DNA of 64,000 nt, taken from assembly GCF_021183825.1 (NCBI RefSeq), contig NZ_CP089211.1, forward strand, positions 4,694,501-4,758,500. The letters are read 5' to 3'. Shown piece after piece: positions 21,079 through 30,891 of this stretch. Within the stretch, counting starts at the first letter, position 1. Each line of letters opens with the position of its first letter. The position numbers and the translations under genes are program-made. Below the pieces are notes generated by a model, which did no database searches, was not told where the DNA came from, and saw only the letters and a list, made by a program, of their open reading frames with translations. The stretch is from Sinomicrobium kalidii. GTDB lineage: Bacteria > Bacteroidota > Bacteroidia > Flavobacteriales > Flavobacteriaceae.

Positions 21079-23037
21079 ATGAAAACAAAGATCAATATAT
21101 ATATAAGTGTGGCACTGTTACTGGTTATCATCAGTGCTTCTTGTAGCGATGACTTTTTAGAAGAAAAGCAGAACTATGGTGAATATGACGATACATTTTA
21201 CCAAAGTGAAGAACGTGTAAACTGGTATATCAATAATGTGTATTACGATTATTTTCAGGGATATACATCTCCGTTGTCCATTCTGGTCGGGGCTTATACA
21301 AGTGATTATTCCGGAATGACTGAAGAGATAGGAGGTATTCGTGACCTGATTAACCCGACCCTTACACTTATGGATGCAGACGATGCTTCCGGTTACTATG
21401 GAACCAAGCTGGAGAACAAGGTGAAAAACGAACCTTATCATAGGATAAGGGACTGTAATTCCCTACTGGAAGAGATCGATGTCAAAGGAGCCAATCTCGA
21501 TGAAGAGTTTCGCAACCAGGCAAAAGGACAGATGTATTATTTCCGCGCTATTCAGTATTTTGATTTGATGCGTATTTACGGTGGAATTCCTATTGTAACC
21601 ACGGTTCAGGAAGCATCAGTTACGGATGAAGAGATTAAATTACCCAGGGCAAGTGTTACAGAAGTAGTAGAACAGATAGTTGCAGATCTTGACATGGCAG
21701 CAAGCTTGTTACCCGAAGATTGGGGACCGGCAGATTACGGGCGTTTTACAAAAGGAGCGGCTTTGGCACAAAAGGCCAGGGTGTTGTTAACCTATGCCAG
21801 TCCGTTGTTTAATAAAAACTGGGAGAGTAATGAACGTTGGCAAATGGCCCTACAGGCTGGATTGGAAGCAGAAAGCCAGTTAACGGCAGACGGATATGGA
21901 TTATACGGAAGTTCAGCCAAAGACTGGGATGAAATGTTTTCGCTCGATAATACTTTCTGCTCTGAAGCTGTTACGGTACAGCTATTGGGAAGCGGTAATA
22001 CAAGCAGTTATTTAAATAATTCATGGGAACAGAATATTCGTTTAAGCAGTCAGGATGGCGGTGGAGGGCAGGAAGTCCCAAAAGAAATGATTGACTTGTT
22101 CCCTATGGCCGATGGTTCACGACCAACTGCAGCTAACGGGTATGATGAATTTCTTTTCTTTCTCGATCGCGATCCCCGATTTTACAGAACATTTGCTTTT
22201 TCAGGCAGCAAGTGGGGGTATAAAGAAGATACGGAGTCTGCCGTTTGGGCATACCGTTGGGTAGATGATAGCGACAATACCTATTATAGCGATAATAACC
22301 AGGTATCGAGCCCGGTATTTGTTCGTAAAATGACCAATACTGAAGTAACCAATGAGAGCGGTTTTGAGTATTCAGGGACCGATATTTTTGAATATCGATA
22401 TGCAGAATTATTGCTAAATATTGCCGAGTGTTATGCAGCAATGGGAGATATGGCAAATTGTTCGGCCTATTTGGGAAAAGTCAGGAACCGAGTCGGTATC
22501 CCATCTGAGAATAATTACGGGATAGGTACATTAACAGATAAATATGACGCTATAGAGGCTTGTTTATATGAGCGTAGGGTAGAGCTTGCCTATGAAGGAA
22601 AACGCTTTTGGGATGTTCAGCGCTGGATGCTTTATAATGACGATGCCTCAGCCGGTAACAATACCTGTGTAAAACTGGGGGTAACACCGCTTAATGGGAC
22701 ACAGCGGACAGGACATTACTTGCAGTATAATGAAGTGGCTACGTCAGATGATCCTTTGGCAGGAATCCGTGAAGATATTGTTGTAGATCCCGATGCCGGT
22801 AACTTTGAAGAACAATTACAGTCATTGGCAACAATCTATAGCGATAATTTTGAATTTGAGGAGTTACCGACTCCCATGGATAATGTCAACGGAGAACAAG
22901 CCCAGATCGACTGGAAGCAAAACTATTATATAATGGGGCTGAATTCCGGTGTGTTAACTCAAAATCCCTGGCTTGAACAAACCATTGGGTGGAGAGATGC
23001 CAGTGGAGGCGAAGGAACTTTTGATTATCGCGAATAA
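21079..23037 (+). CDS. SusD/RagB-family surface glycan-binding lipoprotein
   Basis: The lipoprotein signal ends at ISASC followed by SDDFLEE, the classic SusD start. The N-terminal SusD-like region (about 25-200) contains the TPR-type helices with RNQAKGQMYYFRAIQYFDLMR and MRIYGGIPIV, and the C-terminal RagB region has the YAELLLNIAECYAAMGD and EGKRFWDVQRWM motifs. At 652 residues it is somewhat longer than most SusD proteins, suggesting extra ligand loops. It caps SusC and captures the glycan at the cell surface. It shares the low GC of susC. Confidence 0.97.
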   Translation: MKTKINIYISVALLLVIISASCSDDFLEEKQNYGEYDDTFYQSEERVNWYINNVYYDYFQGYTSPLSILVGAYTSDYSGMTEEIGGIRDLINPTLTLMDADDASGYYGTKLENKVKNEPYHRIRDCNSLLEEIDVKGANLDEEFRNQAKGQMYYFRAIQYFDLMRIYGGIPIVTTVQEASVTDEEIKLPRASVTEVVEQIVADLDMAASLLPEDWGPADYGRFTKGAALAQKARVLLTYASPLFNKNWESNERWQMALQAGLEAESQLTADGYGLYGSSAKDWDEMFSLDNTFCSEAVTVQLLGSGNTSSYLNNSWEQNIRLSSQDGGGGQEVPKEMIDLFPMADGSRPTAANGYDEFLFFLDRDPRFYRTFAFSGSKWGYKEDTESAVWAYRWVDDSDNTYYSDNNQVSSPVFVRKMTNTEVTNESGFEYSGTDIFEYRYAELLLNIAECYAAMGDMANCSAYLGKVRNRVGIPSENNYGIGTLTDKYDAIEACLYERRVELAYEGKRFWDVQRWMLYNDDASAGNNTCVKLGVTPLNGTQRTGHYLQYNEVATSDDPLAGIREDIVVDPDAGNFEEQLQSLATIYSDNFEFEELPTPMDNVNGEQAQIDWKQNYYIMGLNSGVLTQNPWLEQTIGWRDASGGEGTFDYRE

Positions 23038-23147
23038 AGAAATGGAAATACATATATGAAGATTGATATTATATGCAATCAAGTATTTTATATTTAACCT
23101 ATTGAAATATATTATTTAAAGTAAAACATAAATATAAAAAACGAATT

Positions 23148-24869
23148 ATGACCCGGAAAAAAATTGCATTATCATCATTGTTTATGGTCTTTTTCCTTGC
23201 AGCCTTTGCCCAGTACCCGGATTTGACAGAAGAAGACAGGGCAAAAGAAAAAAGGATCAAGGAGGAAGCATACCAGCACTCTGATGAAGCCTGGGAAAAG
23301 GCCTGGCCCATAGTAAAAAAAGAGGCCGAAGAAGGTAAACCCTATATTCCGTGGGCCTTTCGTCCGGACGACCTGCCGCAGGCAGATATCCCGGCTTTTC
23401 CCGGGGCAGAAGGCGGAGGCATGTACAGCTTCGGGGGCCGCGGAGGAAAAGTGCTCACGGTGACCAATCTCAACGACAGCGGTCCCGGAAGCCTGCGATG
23501 GGCCTGTGAACAGGGAGGAGCCCGGATCATTGTCTTCAATGTGGCAGGGATCATTAAAATAAAACGCCCGCTCATTATCCGTGCACCTTACCTCACCATT
23601 GCCGGGCAGACTGCTCCCGGGGACGGGGTTTGCATAGCCGGTGAAACCGTGTGGATCGATACTCACGATGTGGTGATACGCCACATGCGTTTCCGCAGGG
23701 GAGAAACCTTTGTGGGCCGAAGGGACGATGCCATAGGAGGGAATCCGGTAGGAAATATTATTATAGACCACGTTTCTGCCAGTTGGGGCCTCGATGAGAA
23801 CATGTCCATCTACCGCCATATGTACGAGCCCGGGGCCGACTACAAAGCGGAAAAAATGCCAACGGTGAACATCACCATTCAGAACAGTATCTTTTCCGAA
23901 GCCCTCGACACCTATAACCATTCCTTCGGAAGTACCCTGGGCGGTGAGAACTGCTCCTTTATGCGCAATTTATGGGCAAACAATGCCGGGCGTAACCCTT
24001 CCATCGGCTGGAACGGTATCTTTAATTTTGTGAACAACATAGTGTTCAACTGGAAACACCGCACTACCGACGGGGGAGATTACAAGGCCAAGTACAATAT
24101 CATCAACAATTACTATAAACCCGGTCCCGTAACGCCCCTGGATCAACCGGTAAGTCACCGCATCTTAAAACCGGAATCCGGAAGAAGCGACCTGGATACT
24201 CTGGTGTTCGGAAGAGCTTATGTCGATGGCAATATCGTGGAAGGGAATACACGGGTAACCCGGGACAACTGGGCCGGAGGGATTCAGATAGAAGGCAAGG
24301 ACGGTGAACTGATGCCCTATGAAGATGCAAAGGAGTATTTTCCCTACATGAAGGCGAGGTCCCCGCTTCCCATGCCCTGGCTGAAGAAAATAATGCCTGT
24401 AAAAGAATCCTATGAATACGTACTGAACAACGCAGGGGCAACACTCCCGAAAAGGGATCCTGTGGATGAACGTGTAGTGCGGACCGTAAGAACGGGAAAA
24501 CCCGAATATGTAAAAGGGCTCGATCCCGGTTCCTTTTACCAGTTCGAACACAGAAGGCTCCCTGCCGATTCTTATAAAAAGGGCATCATAACAGATATTG
24601 CACAAGTTGGAGGGTATCCCGAATATAAGGGAAAACCATACAAGGATTCCGATAAGGACGGTATGCCCGATAAATGGGAGAAAAAATACGGGCTCGATCC
24701 GAATGACCCTTCCGACGCCAATGGTGATATCAATGGTGACGGGTATACCAATATAGAAAAATATATCAACGGAATTGATCCCGAAAAGAAAGTAGATTGG
24801 AAAGATCCCGAAAATAACAGGGATACACTGGCCGAATTAAAAAAAGGATTGGCCAGGTATAAAAAGTAA
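23148..24869 (+). CDS. PL1-like pectate lyase, secreted (tandem copy 1)
   Basis: The signal peptide ends near FAQ (about residue 22), followed by a short charged helical segment (25-65), then the lyase beta-helix starting at FPGAEGGGMYSFGGRGGKV. Recognisable elements are the LNDSGPGSLRWACE strand, TIAGQTAPGDGV, RRDDAIGG and IIIDHVSASWGLDEN around the expected Ca/substrate site, and GRNPSIG, which recalls the catalytic R-x-P of pectate lyases. The C-terminus carries a Ca-loop module DSDKDGMPDKWEKKYGLDP with DANGDINGDGYTN (about residues 500-545). It should cleave polygalacturonan at the cell surface or periplasm. It lies 110 bp after susD in an AT-rich gap without obvious signals. It is a close paralogue of the next gene. 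Confidence 0.88.
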   Translation: MTRKKIALSSLFMVFFLAAFAQYPDLTEEDRAKEKRIKEEAYQHSDEAWEKAWPIVKKEAEEGKPYIPWAFRPDDLPQADIPAFPGAEGGGMYSFGGRGGKVLTVTNLNDSGPGSLRWACEQGGARIIVFNVAGIIKIKRPLIIRAPYLTIAGQTAPGDGVCIAGETVWIDTHDVVIRHMRFRRGETFVGRRDDAIGGNPVGNIIIDHVSASWGLDENMSIYRHMYEPGADYKAEKMPTVNITIQNSIFSEALDTYNHSFGSTLGGENCSFMRNLWANNAGRNPSIGWNGIFNFVNNIVFNWKHRTTDGGDYKAKYNIINNYYKPGPVTPLDQPVSHRILKPESGRSDLDTLVFGRAYVDGNIVEGNTRVTRDNWAGGIQIEGKDGELMPYEDAKEYFPYMKARSPLPMPWLKKIMPVKESYEYVLNNAGATLPKRDPVDERVVRTVRTGKPEYVKGLDPGSFYQFEHRRLPADSYKKGIITDIAQVGGYPEYKGKPYKDSDKDGMPDKWEKKYGLDPNDPSDANGDINGDGYTNIEKYINGIDPEKKVDWKDPENNRDTLAELKKGLARYKK

Positions 24870-24975
24870 AAAAACGGTGTATATCGAGCACAAAACAATG
24901 ATTATTTTGATCATTAACGGTTACTGCCCGGCAGGAGCAGGTAGTGATGATTAAAAGATCGGTAAAAGCGGACAG

Positions 24976-26664
24976 ATGAATTTAAGAATTGTTTCGATAG
25001 TAGTATGTTCTGTATTTACGGCTTTTCAGGCCCGTGCACAGTATCCCGAAATCCCCGATGATGAACAGGCAAGGACCGATGCCAGGATGCAGGCCGAAGA
25101 AAAGAGGCTGGTCGAAAAGTGGGAAAAGGAAGTATTCCCCGTCATCAAAAAGGAAAGGGCAGCAGGCAAACCCTATGTGGTCTGGGGGTCACATCCCGGC
25201 GATTTTATAAAAGCCGATATCCCGGCATTCCCCGGGGCCGAGGGCGGCGGGGCCTTTACGTCCGGCGGAAGGGGAGGTAAAATATACGTGGTGACCAGTT
25301 TAAAGGACAGCGGCCCGGGAACATTACGCGAGGCCTGCGAGGCCGGGGGAGCCCGGACCGTGGTTTTTAACATATCGGGAATTATCAGGCTGAAGACACC
25401 CATTAGCGTCAGGGCCCCTTATATCACCATAGCCGGACAGACCGCACCGGGAGACGGTGTATGTGTGGCCGGGGAGACCTTTAAGGTAGATACGCACGAT
25501 GTCATCATCAGGCATATGCGCTTCAGAAGGGGAGAAACCGATGTTACCCGGAGAGACGATGCTCTCGGGGGAAGCCCGATGGGCAATATAATCATAGATC
25601 ACTGCTCGGTAAGCTGGGGACTGGATGAAAACATGTCGATGTACAGGAACATGTTCAGGCCCAATGAGAACTCCGACCGGCAAAAACTTCCGACGGCCAA
25701 TATTACCATTCAGAATTCGATCTCCTCGGAAGGACTGGATACCTACAATCACGCTTTCGGAAGCACCATCGGGGGAATGCACAGTTCGTTTCTCAGGAAT
25801 TTGTGGGCCGATAATGTAGGCAGAAACCCCTCCATAGGAATGTATGGCGATTTCACCTTTGTCAATAATGTGCTGTTCAACTGGTGGAACCGCTCGGTAG
25901 ACGGCGGGGATTACCGGTCCATGTACAACATTATCAATAACTATTACAAACCCGGCCCGATTACCCCGGACGATGATGTAAGACACCGTATCCTGAAACC
26001 CGAATCCGGCTGGCTGGACCCGAAAACCTATGGCCGCGCCTATATCAGCGGAAACTTTGTGGAAGGAAACCCCGAAGTGAGCCGGGACAACTGGAATGGC
26101 GGGGTACAGTTGGGCGGATCGCCGGAAGGCGAATGGAAAGAACACTTCGCCTATATGAAACAGAACCGTCCTTTCGATGTTCCTTTTTACACCCTCATGT
26201 CTGCCAAAGAGGCTTATGAATACGTGCTGGAAAATGCCGGGGCCACATTGCCCGAAAGAGATCCGGTAGACAAAAGGATAATCAGGCAGGTGCGTACCGG
26301 AAAAATCGAGTATTCCGACAGACTGGAAACGGACACCGGGAAAGAATATGTAAAAAGAAGGCTCCCCGCAGACTCCTATAAAAAAGGAATTATTATGAAT
26401 ATTGAGCAGGTAGGAGGGTATCCGGAATATAAAGGAAAACCCTATAAGGATTCCGACGGTGACGGCATACCCGACAAATGGGAGAAAAAATACGGCCTCG
26501 ATCCCGACGATCCTTCCGATGCCAATGGCGATATCAATGGTGACGGATATACTAATATTGAAAAGTATTTCAACGGTATCGACCCGACCGAAAAAGTGGA
26601 TTGGACAGACCTTAAAAACAACAGGGATACGTTGAAGGACTGGTCTAACGGATTGCTGCAATAA
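24976..26664 (+). CDS. PL1-like pectate lyase, secreted (tandem copy 2)
   Basis: The architecture is identical to the preceding gene: signal peptide (ending near RAQ, residue 22), charged helix, beta-helix from FPGAEGGGAFTSGGRGGKI, RRDDALGG, IIIDHCSVSWGLDEN, GRNPSIG, and the Ca-loop C-terminus. The last ~90 residues are nearly the same as in copy 1 (for example GGYPEYKGKPYKDSD and DANGDINGDGYTNIEKY), while the middle has diverged (EGEWKEHFAYMKQNRP instead of the copy 1 segment). This indicates tandem duplication. The two enzymes probably differ in subsite preference or product length. The 106-bp gap between the copies shows no recognisable element. Confidence 0.88.
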   Translation: MNLRIVSIVVCSVFTAFQARAQYPEIPDDEQARTDARMQAEEKRLVEKWEKEVFPVIKKERAAGKPYVVWGSHPGDFIKADIPAFPGAEGGGAFTSGGRGGKIYVVTSLKDSGPGTLREACEAGGARTVVFNISGIIRLKTPISVRAPYITIAGQTAPGDGVCVAGETFKVDTHDVIIRHMRFRRGETDVTRRDDALGGSPMGNIIIDHCSVSWGLDENMSMYRNMFRPNENSDRQKLPTANITIQNSISSEGLDTYNHAFGSTIGGMHSSFLRNLWADNVGRNPSIGMYGDFTFVNNVLFNWWNRSVDGGDYRSMYNIINNYYKPGPITPDDDVRHRILKPESGWLDPKTYGRAYISGNFVEGNPEVSRDNWNGGVQLGGSPEGEWKEHFAYMKQNRPFDVPFYTLMSAKEAYEYVLENAGATLPERDPVDKRIIRQVRTGKIEYSDRLETDTGKEYVKRRLPADSYKKGIIMNIEQVGGYPEYKGKPYKDSDGDGIPDKWEKKYGLDPDDPSDANGDINGDGYTNIEKYFNGIDPTEKVDWTDLKNNRDTLKDWSNGLLQ

Positions 26665-26768
26665 TAGCACAATGAGTAGTCCGAATTACGGATAAACAAA
26701 ACGTTTATTCCAATTTGTATAAAATTGTTAATTAGTTTTTTATGATTTATTATTTTAACCATAAGTTT

Positions 26769-27449
26769 ATGTTTGGGAAAAATGTAAAAAAGTGGACCGG
26801 GGGCGTGTTTTTGATAAGCTGTTTGCTGTTTTTAAACGTAATCACAGCCCAGAAAAAACACGATGAAGCCTATATAAAAGTCACTAATGAACGGGCAGCC
26901 AAAATCGTTGAGACCCTCGGGATAAACGATGCGGAAAAGCAGATGCGGGTAAGAGATATTATTGCACAACAATACAGGGACCTGAGTACAATTCAGGATG
27001 GAAGAGACGAGTCTGTTGAAGCCATAGGAAAGAGTTCCGAAAGCGATATGGTAAAAGAAAAAGCGATAGAAAAGCTAAGGAAAAAAGCTTCGAAATCCAT
27101 TAAAAGACTGCATCGGAAATACATAAAAAAATTATCGAAGGAGTTAACTCCCGAACAGGTAACCGGGGTAAAGGACGGTATGACCTATGGAGTAGCACCC
27201 AAAACCTACAACGCTTTTCTCGACATGTTGCCCGACCTGACCCAAACGCAAAAAGACACGATCCTGAAATATCTTACCGAAGCCAGGGAACATGCCATGG
27301 ACGCAGGATCGTCCAAAGAAAAGCACGGCTGGTTCGGAAAATACAAGGGTAAGATCAATAATTACCTCTCTGCAGAAGGTTATGACCTTAAAAAAGCAGG
27401 CGAGGAATGGCAAAAAAGAATAAGAGCAAGAAAAGCAGATAACCAGTAG
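26769..27449 (+). CDS. DUF3826 domain protein, secreted, function unknown
   Basis: A signal peptide (MFGKNVKKWTGGVFLISC..., ending near ITAQ) is followed by ~200 helical, strongly charged residues. I recognise DUF3826 from TNERAAKIVETLGI, RVRDIIAQQYRDLSTIQD, LTPEQVTGVKDGMTYG and EAREHAMDAGSSKEKHGWF. The protein has a coiled, four-helix look and no catalytic motif. Such proteins often accompany pectate lyases in Bacteroidetes PULs (from general knowledge), which suggests a binding or accessory role. The ATG at 26,769 is chosen over an in-frame ATG 27 bases upstream because the latter would add a hydrophobic segment before the n-region. An AAACGTTT site lies at 26,699-26,706 upstream. Confidence 0.8.
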   Translation: MFGKNVKKWTGGVFLISCLLFLNVITAQKKHDEAYIKVTNERAAKIVETLGINDAEKQMRVRDIIAQQYRDLSTIQDGRDESVEAIGKSSESDMVKEKAIEKLRKKASKSIKRLHRKYIKKLSKELTPEQVTGVKDGMTYGVAPKTYNAFLDMLPDLTQTQKDTILKYLTEAREHAMDAGSSKEKHGWFGKYKGKINNYLSAEGYDLKKAGEEWQKRIRARKADNQ

Positions 27450-27580
27450 AGAATGGTGATTTGAGTTAGTAGTTAGTTGTGTAGGCAAAAGATCGTTGGC
27501 AGTACGGTATGTTTCCCGTCTGCCGGCGTTCTGCTGCCGTTTTTATCAAATTATCAAACAAAGTCAAAAGGATAGTAACT

Positions 27581-27643
27581 TCTCCCCTTGCCTGTGCTGA
27601 GCAAAGTCGAAGTAAGGGGAGATGCCGAAGGCAGAGGGGTGTC
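27581..27643. repeat. Family A repeat with a second repeat nested in its loop
   Basis: CTCCCCTT and AAGGGGAG form the family A hairpin, but between them sits CCTGTGCTGAGCAAAGTCGA, the same class of sequence seen alone at 2066 and 47,131. The 294-bp gap 27,450-27,743 also holds an 8-bp tandem AATAACCC repeat (27,717-27,739) immediately before the next start codon, and no gene. Confidence 0.8.
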
Positions 27644-27743
27644 AAATGTCCCCAAACCCGCTGCAATCAAAAAACAGTAACTTAAAACCTTTAAAAACCT
27701 AATAACTAAGTAACCGAATAACCCAATAACCCAATAACCAAAC

Positions 27744-30700
27744 ATGGGAATACAAACAAAAATAAAACTTCGGGGATGGCCTGTCATTTTTTCATCCTGT
27801 TTTTTCATCTGTTTTACCCTATGTGCCCAGGTAAAATATCCGGATATCCGGAAAGGAGAAAATTCAAAGCTCATATACACTTCGGATGAAAAAGGCAATC
27901 GCGTCCCCGATTTTTCCCATTGCGGATATATGGCATCGGAAGTCCCCATACCCGATGTTCCCATAAAAGTGGTCGTGCCCTCCAGGGAAGGAGATGCCAC
28001 GGCCAGGATACAGGCGGCACTGGACTATGTCGGGCAGCTTAAACCCGGAAAAAACGGCATAAAAGGAGCCGTTCTGCTCGATAAGGGAATTTACTCCGTA
28101 GCGGGAACACTCTATATGAAGCACTCCGGGGTGATCCTCAGGGGAAGCGGTAACAGCAAGGGAGGAACCGTACTGCTGGGCAGGGGAAAGACCAGGGAAC
28201 CCCTGATAAGGATAAAAGGTACAGACAACCGCAAATATGGCGATACACTGCCCGTTACGGATGCCTATGTTCCCGTAAATGCCGTGGAATTAAATGTGGC
28301 AGGCGGACATAAGCTGAAAACGGGAGACAGAATAGTGATCCGGAGGCAACCCACTTCCCGGTGGATAAAAGCGCTGAACATGGAAGAATTCGGCGGGGAG
28401 ACCGGCTGGATAGGCTGGAAACCGGAAAGCTTCGACATCAGCTGGGACAGGGAAATAACGGAGATTAAGGGTAACAGGGTACGATTTGAAGTTCCACTTA
28501 CCATGACTTTGGATTTCGCTTATGGCCCCACGGAGGTGATTCCGTATTCATGGCCCGGTAGGATCAGGCAGACCGGGGTGGAAAACCTGCAAATGGTTTC
28601 CGAATACGACACCGGCAATAAAAAAGACGAAGACCACCGCTGGTTCGGTGTTATTATAGAAAATGCAGAAGATAGCTGGGTGAGACAGGTCACCTTCAAA
28701 CATTTTGCGGGAGGAGCGGTAAAATTACATGCTACCGTAAAACGGATCACCGTAGAAGACTGTAAATCCCTCGAACCTGTTTCCGAAACAGGCGGTGCCC
28801 GGCGCTATACCTTTTATACCGAAGGGCAGCAAACGCTCTTCCAGCGCTGTTATTCCGAATACGGCTACCACGATTTTGCCGTGGGAGGCTACGGTACGGC
28901 CGGGCCCAATGCCTTTGTACAATGTTATGCCCGCCTGCCGTACAATTTCAGCGGAGCGATAGGCAGTTGGGCCTCCGGGGTATTGTTTGACGTGGTGACC
29001 ATAGACGGCGATGCCCTGAGCCTGAAAAACCGGGAACAGGCCGGGCAGGGCGCCGGGTGGGGCGCTGCCAACAGCGTAATATGGGAAAGTTCCGCTTCCA
29101 AAATGGAATGCTACAGCCCTCCCATGTCCCGGAACTGGGCTTTTGGCGTATGGGGACAGTTTTCGGGCAATGGTTACTGGAAGGAGGTAAACAGTCATAT
29201 ATCGCCGAGAAGCCTGTATTACACTCAACTGGAGGAAAGACTGGGAGCACTTCCGTTTGATCCTTTCCTGATGGAACTGGGCACCGAGCCGTCTACCAGT
29301 CCCACCCCGGAACAGGCCGAAGCCCTTACGGCCCTGGCCGGAAAAAGCCCGATGGAATTGAAGGAATGGATCGATAGGGCGTCTTTCCGTAATCCCATTC
29401 CTGCAGGCCATCAAAAAGTAAAAAGTATAGACGATATCAACCGGAATACCGATCATGAACAGTCGCCCTCACCTCAAAAAATAACCATAATGAACGGCAG
29501 GATCGTATCCAACGGAAAACTGGTCACCGGCTCCCGGACCGATGTTCCCTGGTGGAGAGGCAGCCTCAGAAAGCGGGAGGTCGAAAGGGCCCGGCCGCAC
29601 ATCACCCGGTTTGTGCCCGGATACACCGGATTAGGATATACCGACAACCTCGATGAGGTGGTGGAATACATGAAAGACAGGAATATAGCTGCCATTGAAC
29701 ACAATTACGGCCTCTGGTACGAAAGGAGAAGGGACGACCACGAGCGTGTACGGCGTATCGATGACGAAGTCTGGCCCCCTTTTTACGAACAGCCTTTTGC
29801 AAGAAGCGGACAGGGCGAAGCCTGGGACAGGCTTAGCAAATACGACCTTACCAGATACAATCACTGGTACTGGTCGCGCCTGAAAACATTTGCCGACAAG
29901 GCCGAAACCGAAGTCAGGCTCCTCGTCCACCAGCAGTATTTTCAGCACAACATCCTGGAAGCCGGGGCACATTGGGCCGATTCCCCCTGGCGGCCGGCAA
30001 ACAACATCAATAATACCGGATTCCCCGAACCACCGCCCTATGCCGGGGACAAACGCATATTCCTGGCAAAACAGTTCTACGACACCACGCATCCGGTAAG
30101 GAAAAAACTGCACAAACAATACATCCGGAAAGGACTGGAAAATTTTGCAGAAAACACCAATGTCATCCACCTGACCAGTGCCGAATACACCGGACCGCTC
30201 CATTTCATGCAATTCTGGCTGGATGTCATAAAGCATTGGGAAAAGGAAACCGCAAATAATGCCCTGATAGGCCTCAGTGCTACAAAAGATGTCCAGGATG
30301 CCATCCTCAAAGACCCGAAACGGTCAAAAACAGTAGATATCATAGACATCCGGTACTGGCACTATAAGGAAGACGGAAGTGCCTATGCCCCCGAAGGAGG
30401 AAAACACCTTGCTCCCAGGCAACATGCCCGCAAAACGGATACCGGAAAAGAAACGGCAGAGCAGGTTTACCGGGCGGTAAGGGAATACCGCTTAAAATAC
30501 CCCGGTAAGGCAGTGATCTATTCCACCCATGCTGCCGGAAGGTTCGGATGGGCCGTGCTCATGGCCGGAGGCTCCCTGCCCGCCATCCCCGAAATAGACC
30601 TGCCGGAGTTCTACAAGGCACTTCCCGGAATGCAGATAGCCGATGAAAAAGGCGAAGGCCCCTGGAGGCTGGAAAAACCGGGAGAGCGTTATTTGTTCTG

Positions 30701-30878
30701 TTTCAGGGAGAAAGATGGGGTTCAACTCGATTTAAGTAATTATAAAGGTAAGTTCGAAGTTTACAGGATAAACCCGGATAATGGCGAGATCATGGAAAAA
30801 AACACGATACGGGGAGGCGAAACACAGCAGATCAATGCTCTTAAAACCGGACAAATTGTATTTGTAATAAAAACCTGA
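27744..30878 (+). CDS. Right-handed beta-helix protein fused to DUF6298 (TIM-barrel-like) domain
   Basis: The signal peptide ends near TLCAQ (residue ~29). Residues ~70-560 read as a pectate-lyase-superfamily beta-helix: ATARIQAALDYV, GAVLLDKGIYSVAGTLYM, SGVILRGSGNSKGGTVLLG, then repeated strand-turn units (WVRQVTFKHFAGGAVKL, TVEDCKSLEPVSETG). From about 575 the sequence changes to MNGRIVSNGKLVTGSRTDVPWWRG, which I match to DUF6298, with TIM-barrel-like strands (NVIHLTSAEYTG, VDIIDIRYWHY, GKAVIYSTHAAG) to about 960 and a small beta C-domain. Neither part has a catalytic assignment I can make. Possible roles are an unclassified lyase or glycosidase with two catalytic modules. I see no frame break between the modules. 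Confidence 0.75.
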   Translation: MGIQTKIKLRGWPVIFSSCFFICFTLCAQVKYPDIRKGENSKLIYTSDEKGNRVPDFSHCGYMASEVPIPDVPIKVVVPSREGDATARIQAALDYVGQLKPGKNGIKGAVLLDKGIYSVAGTLYMKHSGVILRGSGNSKGGTVLLGRGKTREPLIRIKGTDNRKYGDTLPVTDAYVPVNAVELNVAGGHKLKTGDRIVIRRQPTSRWIKALNMEEFGGETGWIGWKPESFDISWDREITEIKGNRVRFEVPLTMTLDFAYGPTEVIPYSWPGRIRQTGVENLQMVSEYDTGNKKDEDHRWFGVIIENAEDSWVRQVTFKHFAGGAVKLHATVKRITVEDCKSLEPVSETGGARRYTFYTEGQQTLFQRCYSEYGYHDFAVGGYGTAGPNAFVQCYARLPYNFSGAIGSWASGVLFDVVTIDGDALSLKNREQAGQGAGWGAANSVIWESSASKMECYSPPMSRNWAFGVWGQFSGNGYWKEVNSHISPRSLYYTQLEERLGALPFDPFLMELGTEPSTSPTPEQAEALTALAGKSPMELKEWIDRASFRNPIPAGHQKVKSIDDINRNTDHEQSPSPQKITIMNGRIVSNGKLVTGSRTDVPWWRGSLRKREVERARPHITRFVPGYTGLGYTDNLDEVVEYMKDRNIAAIEHNYGLWYERRRDDHERVRRIDDEVWPPFYEQPFARSGQGEAWDRLSKYDLTRYNHWYWSRLKTFADKAETEVRLLVHQQYFQHNILEAGAHWADSPWRPANNINNTGFPEPPPYAGDKRIFLAKQFYDTTHPVRKKLHKQYIRKGLENFAENTNVIHLTSAEYTGPLHFMQFWLDVIKHWEKETANNALIGLSATKDVQDAILKDPKRSKTVDIIDIRYWHYKEDGSAYAPEGGKHLAPRQHARKTDTGKETAEQVYRAVREYRLKYPGKAVIYSTHAAGRFGWAVLMAGGSLPAIPEIDLPEFYKALPGMQIADEKGEGPWRLEKPGERYLFCFREKDGVQLDLSNYKGKFEVYRINPDNGEIMEKNTIRGGETQQINALKTGQIVFVIKT

Positions 30879-30891
30879 AATAAGATGACGC

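Noticed and set aside
25324..26670. 448-codon minus-strand frame opposite the second tandem pectate lyase
   Set aside because: Shadow of the lyase gene: the plus strand encodes a clear PL1-like protein with signal peptide.
27717..27739. AATAACCC tandem units as a possible CRISPR or regulatory array
   Set aside because: Only about three 8-bp units without spacers; a simple microsatellite-like leader.
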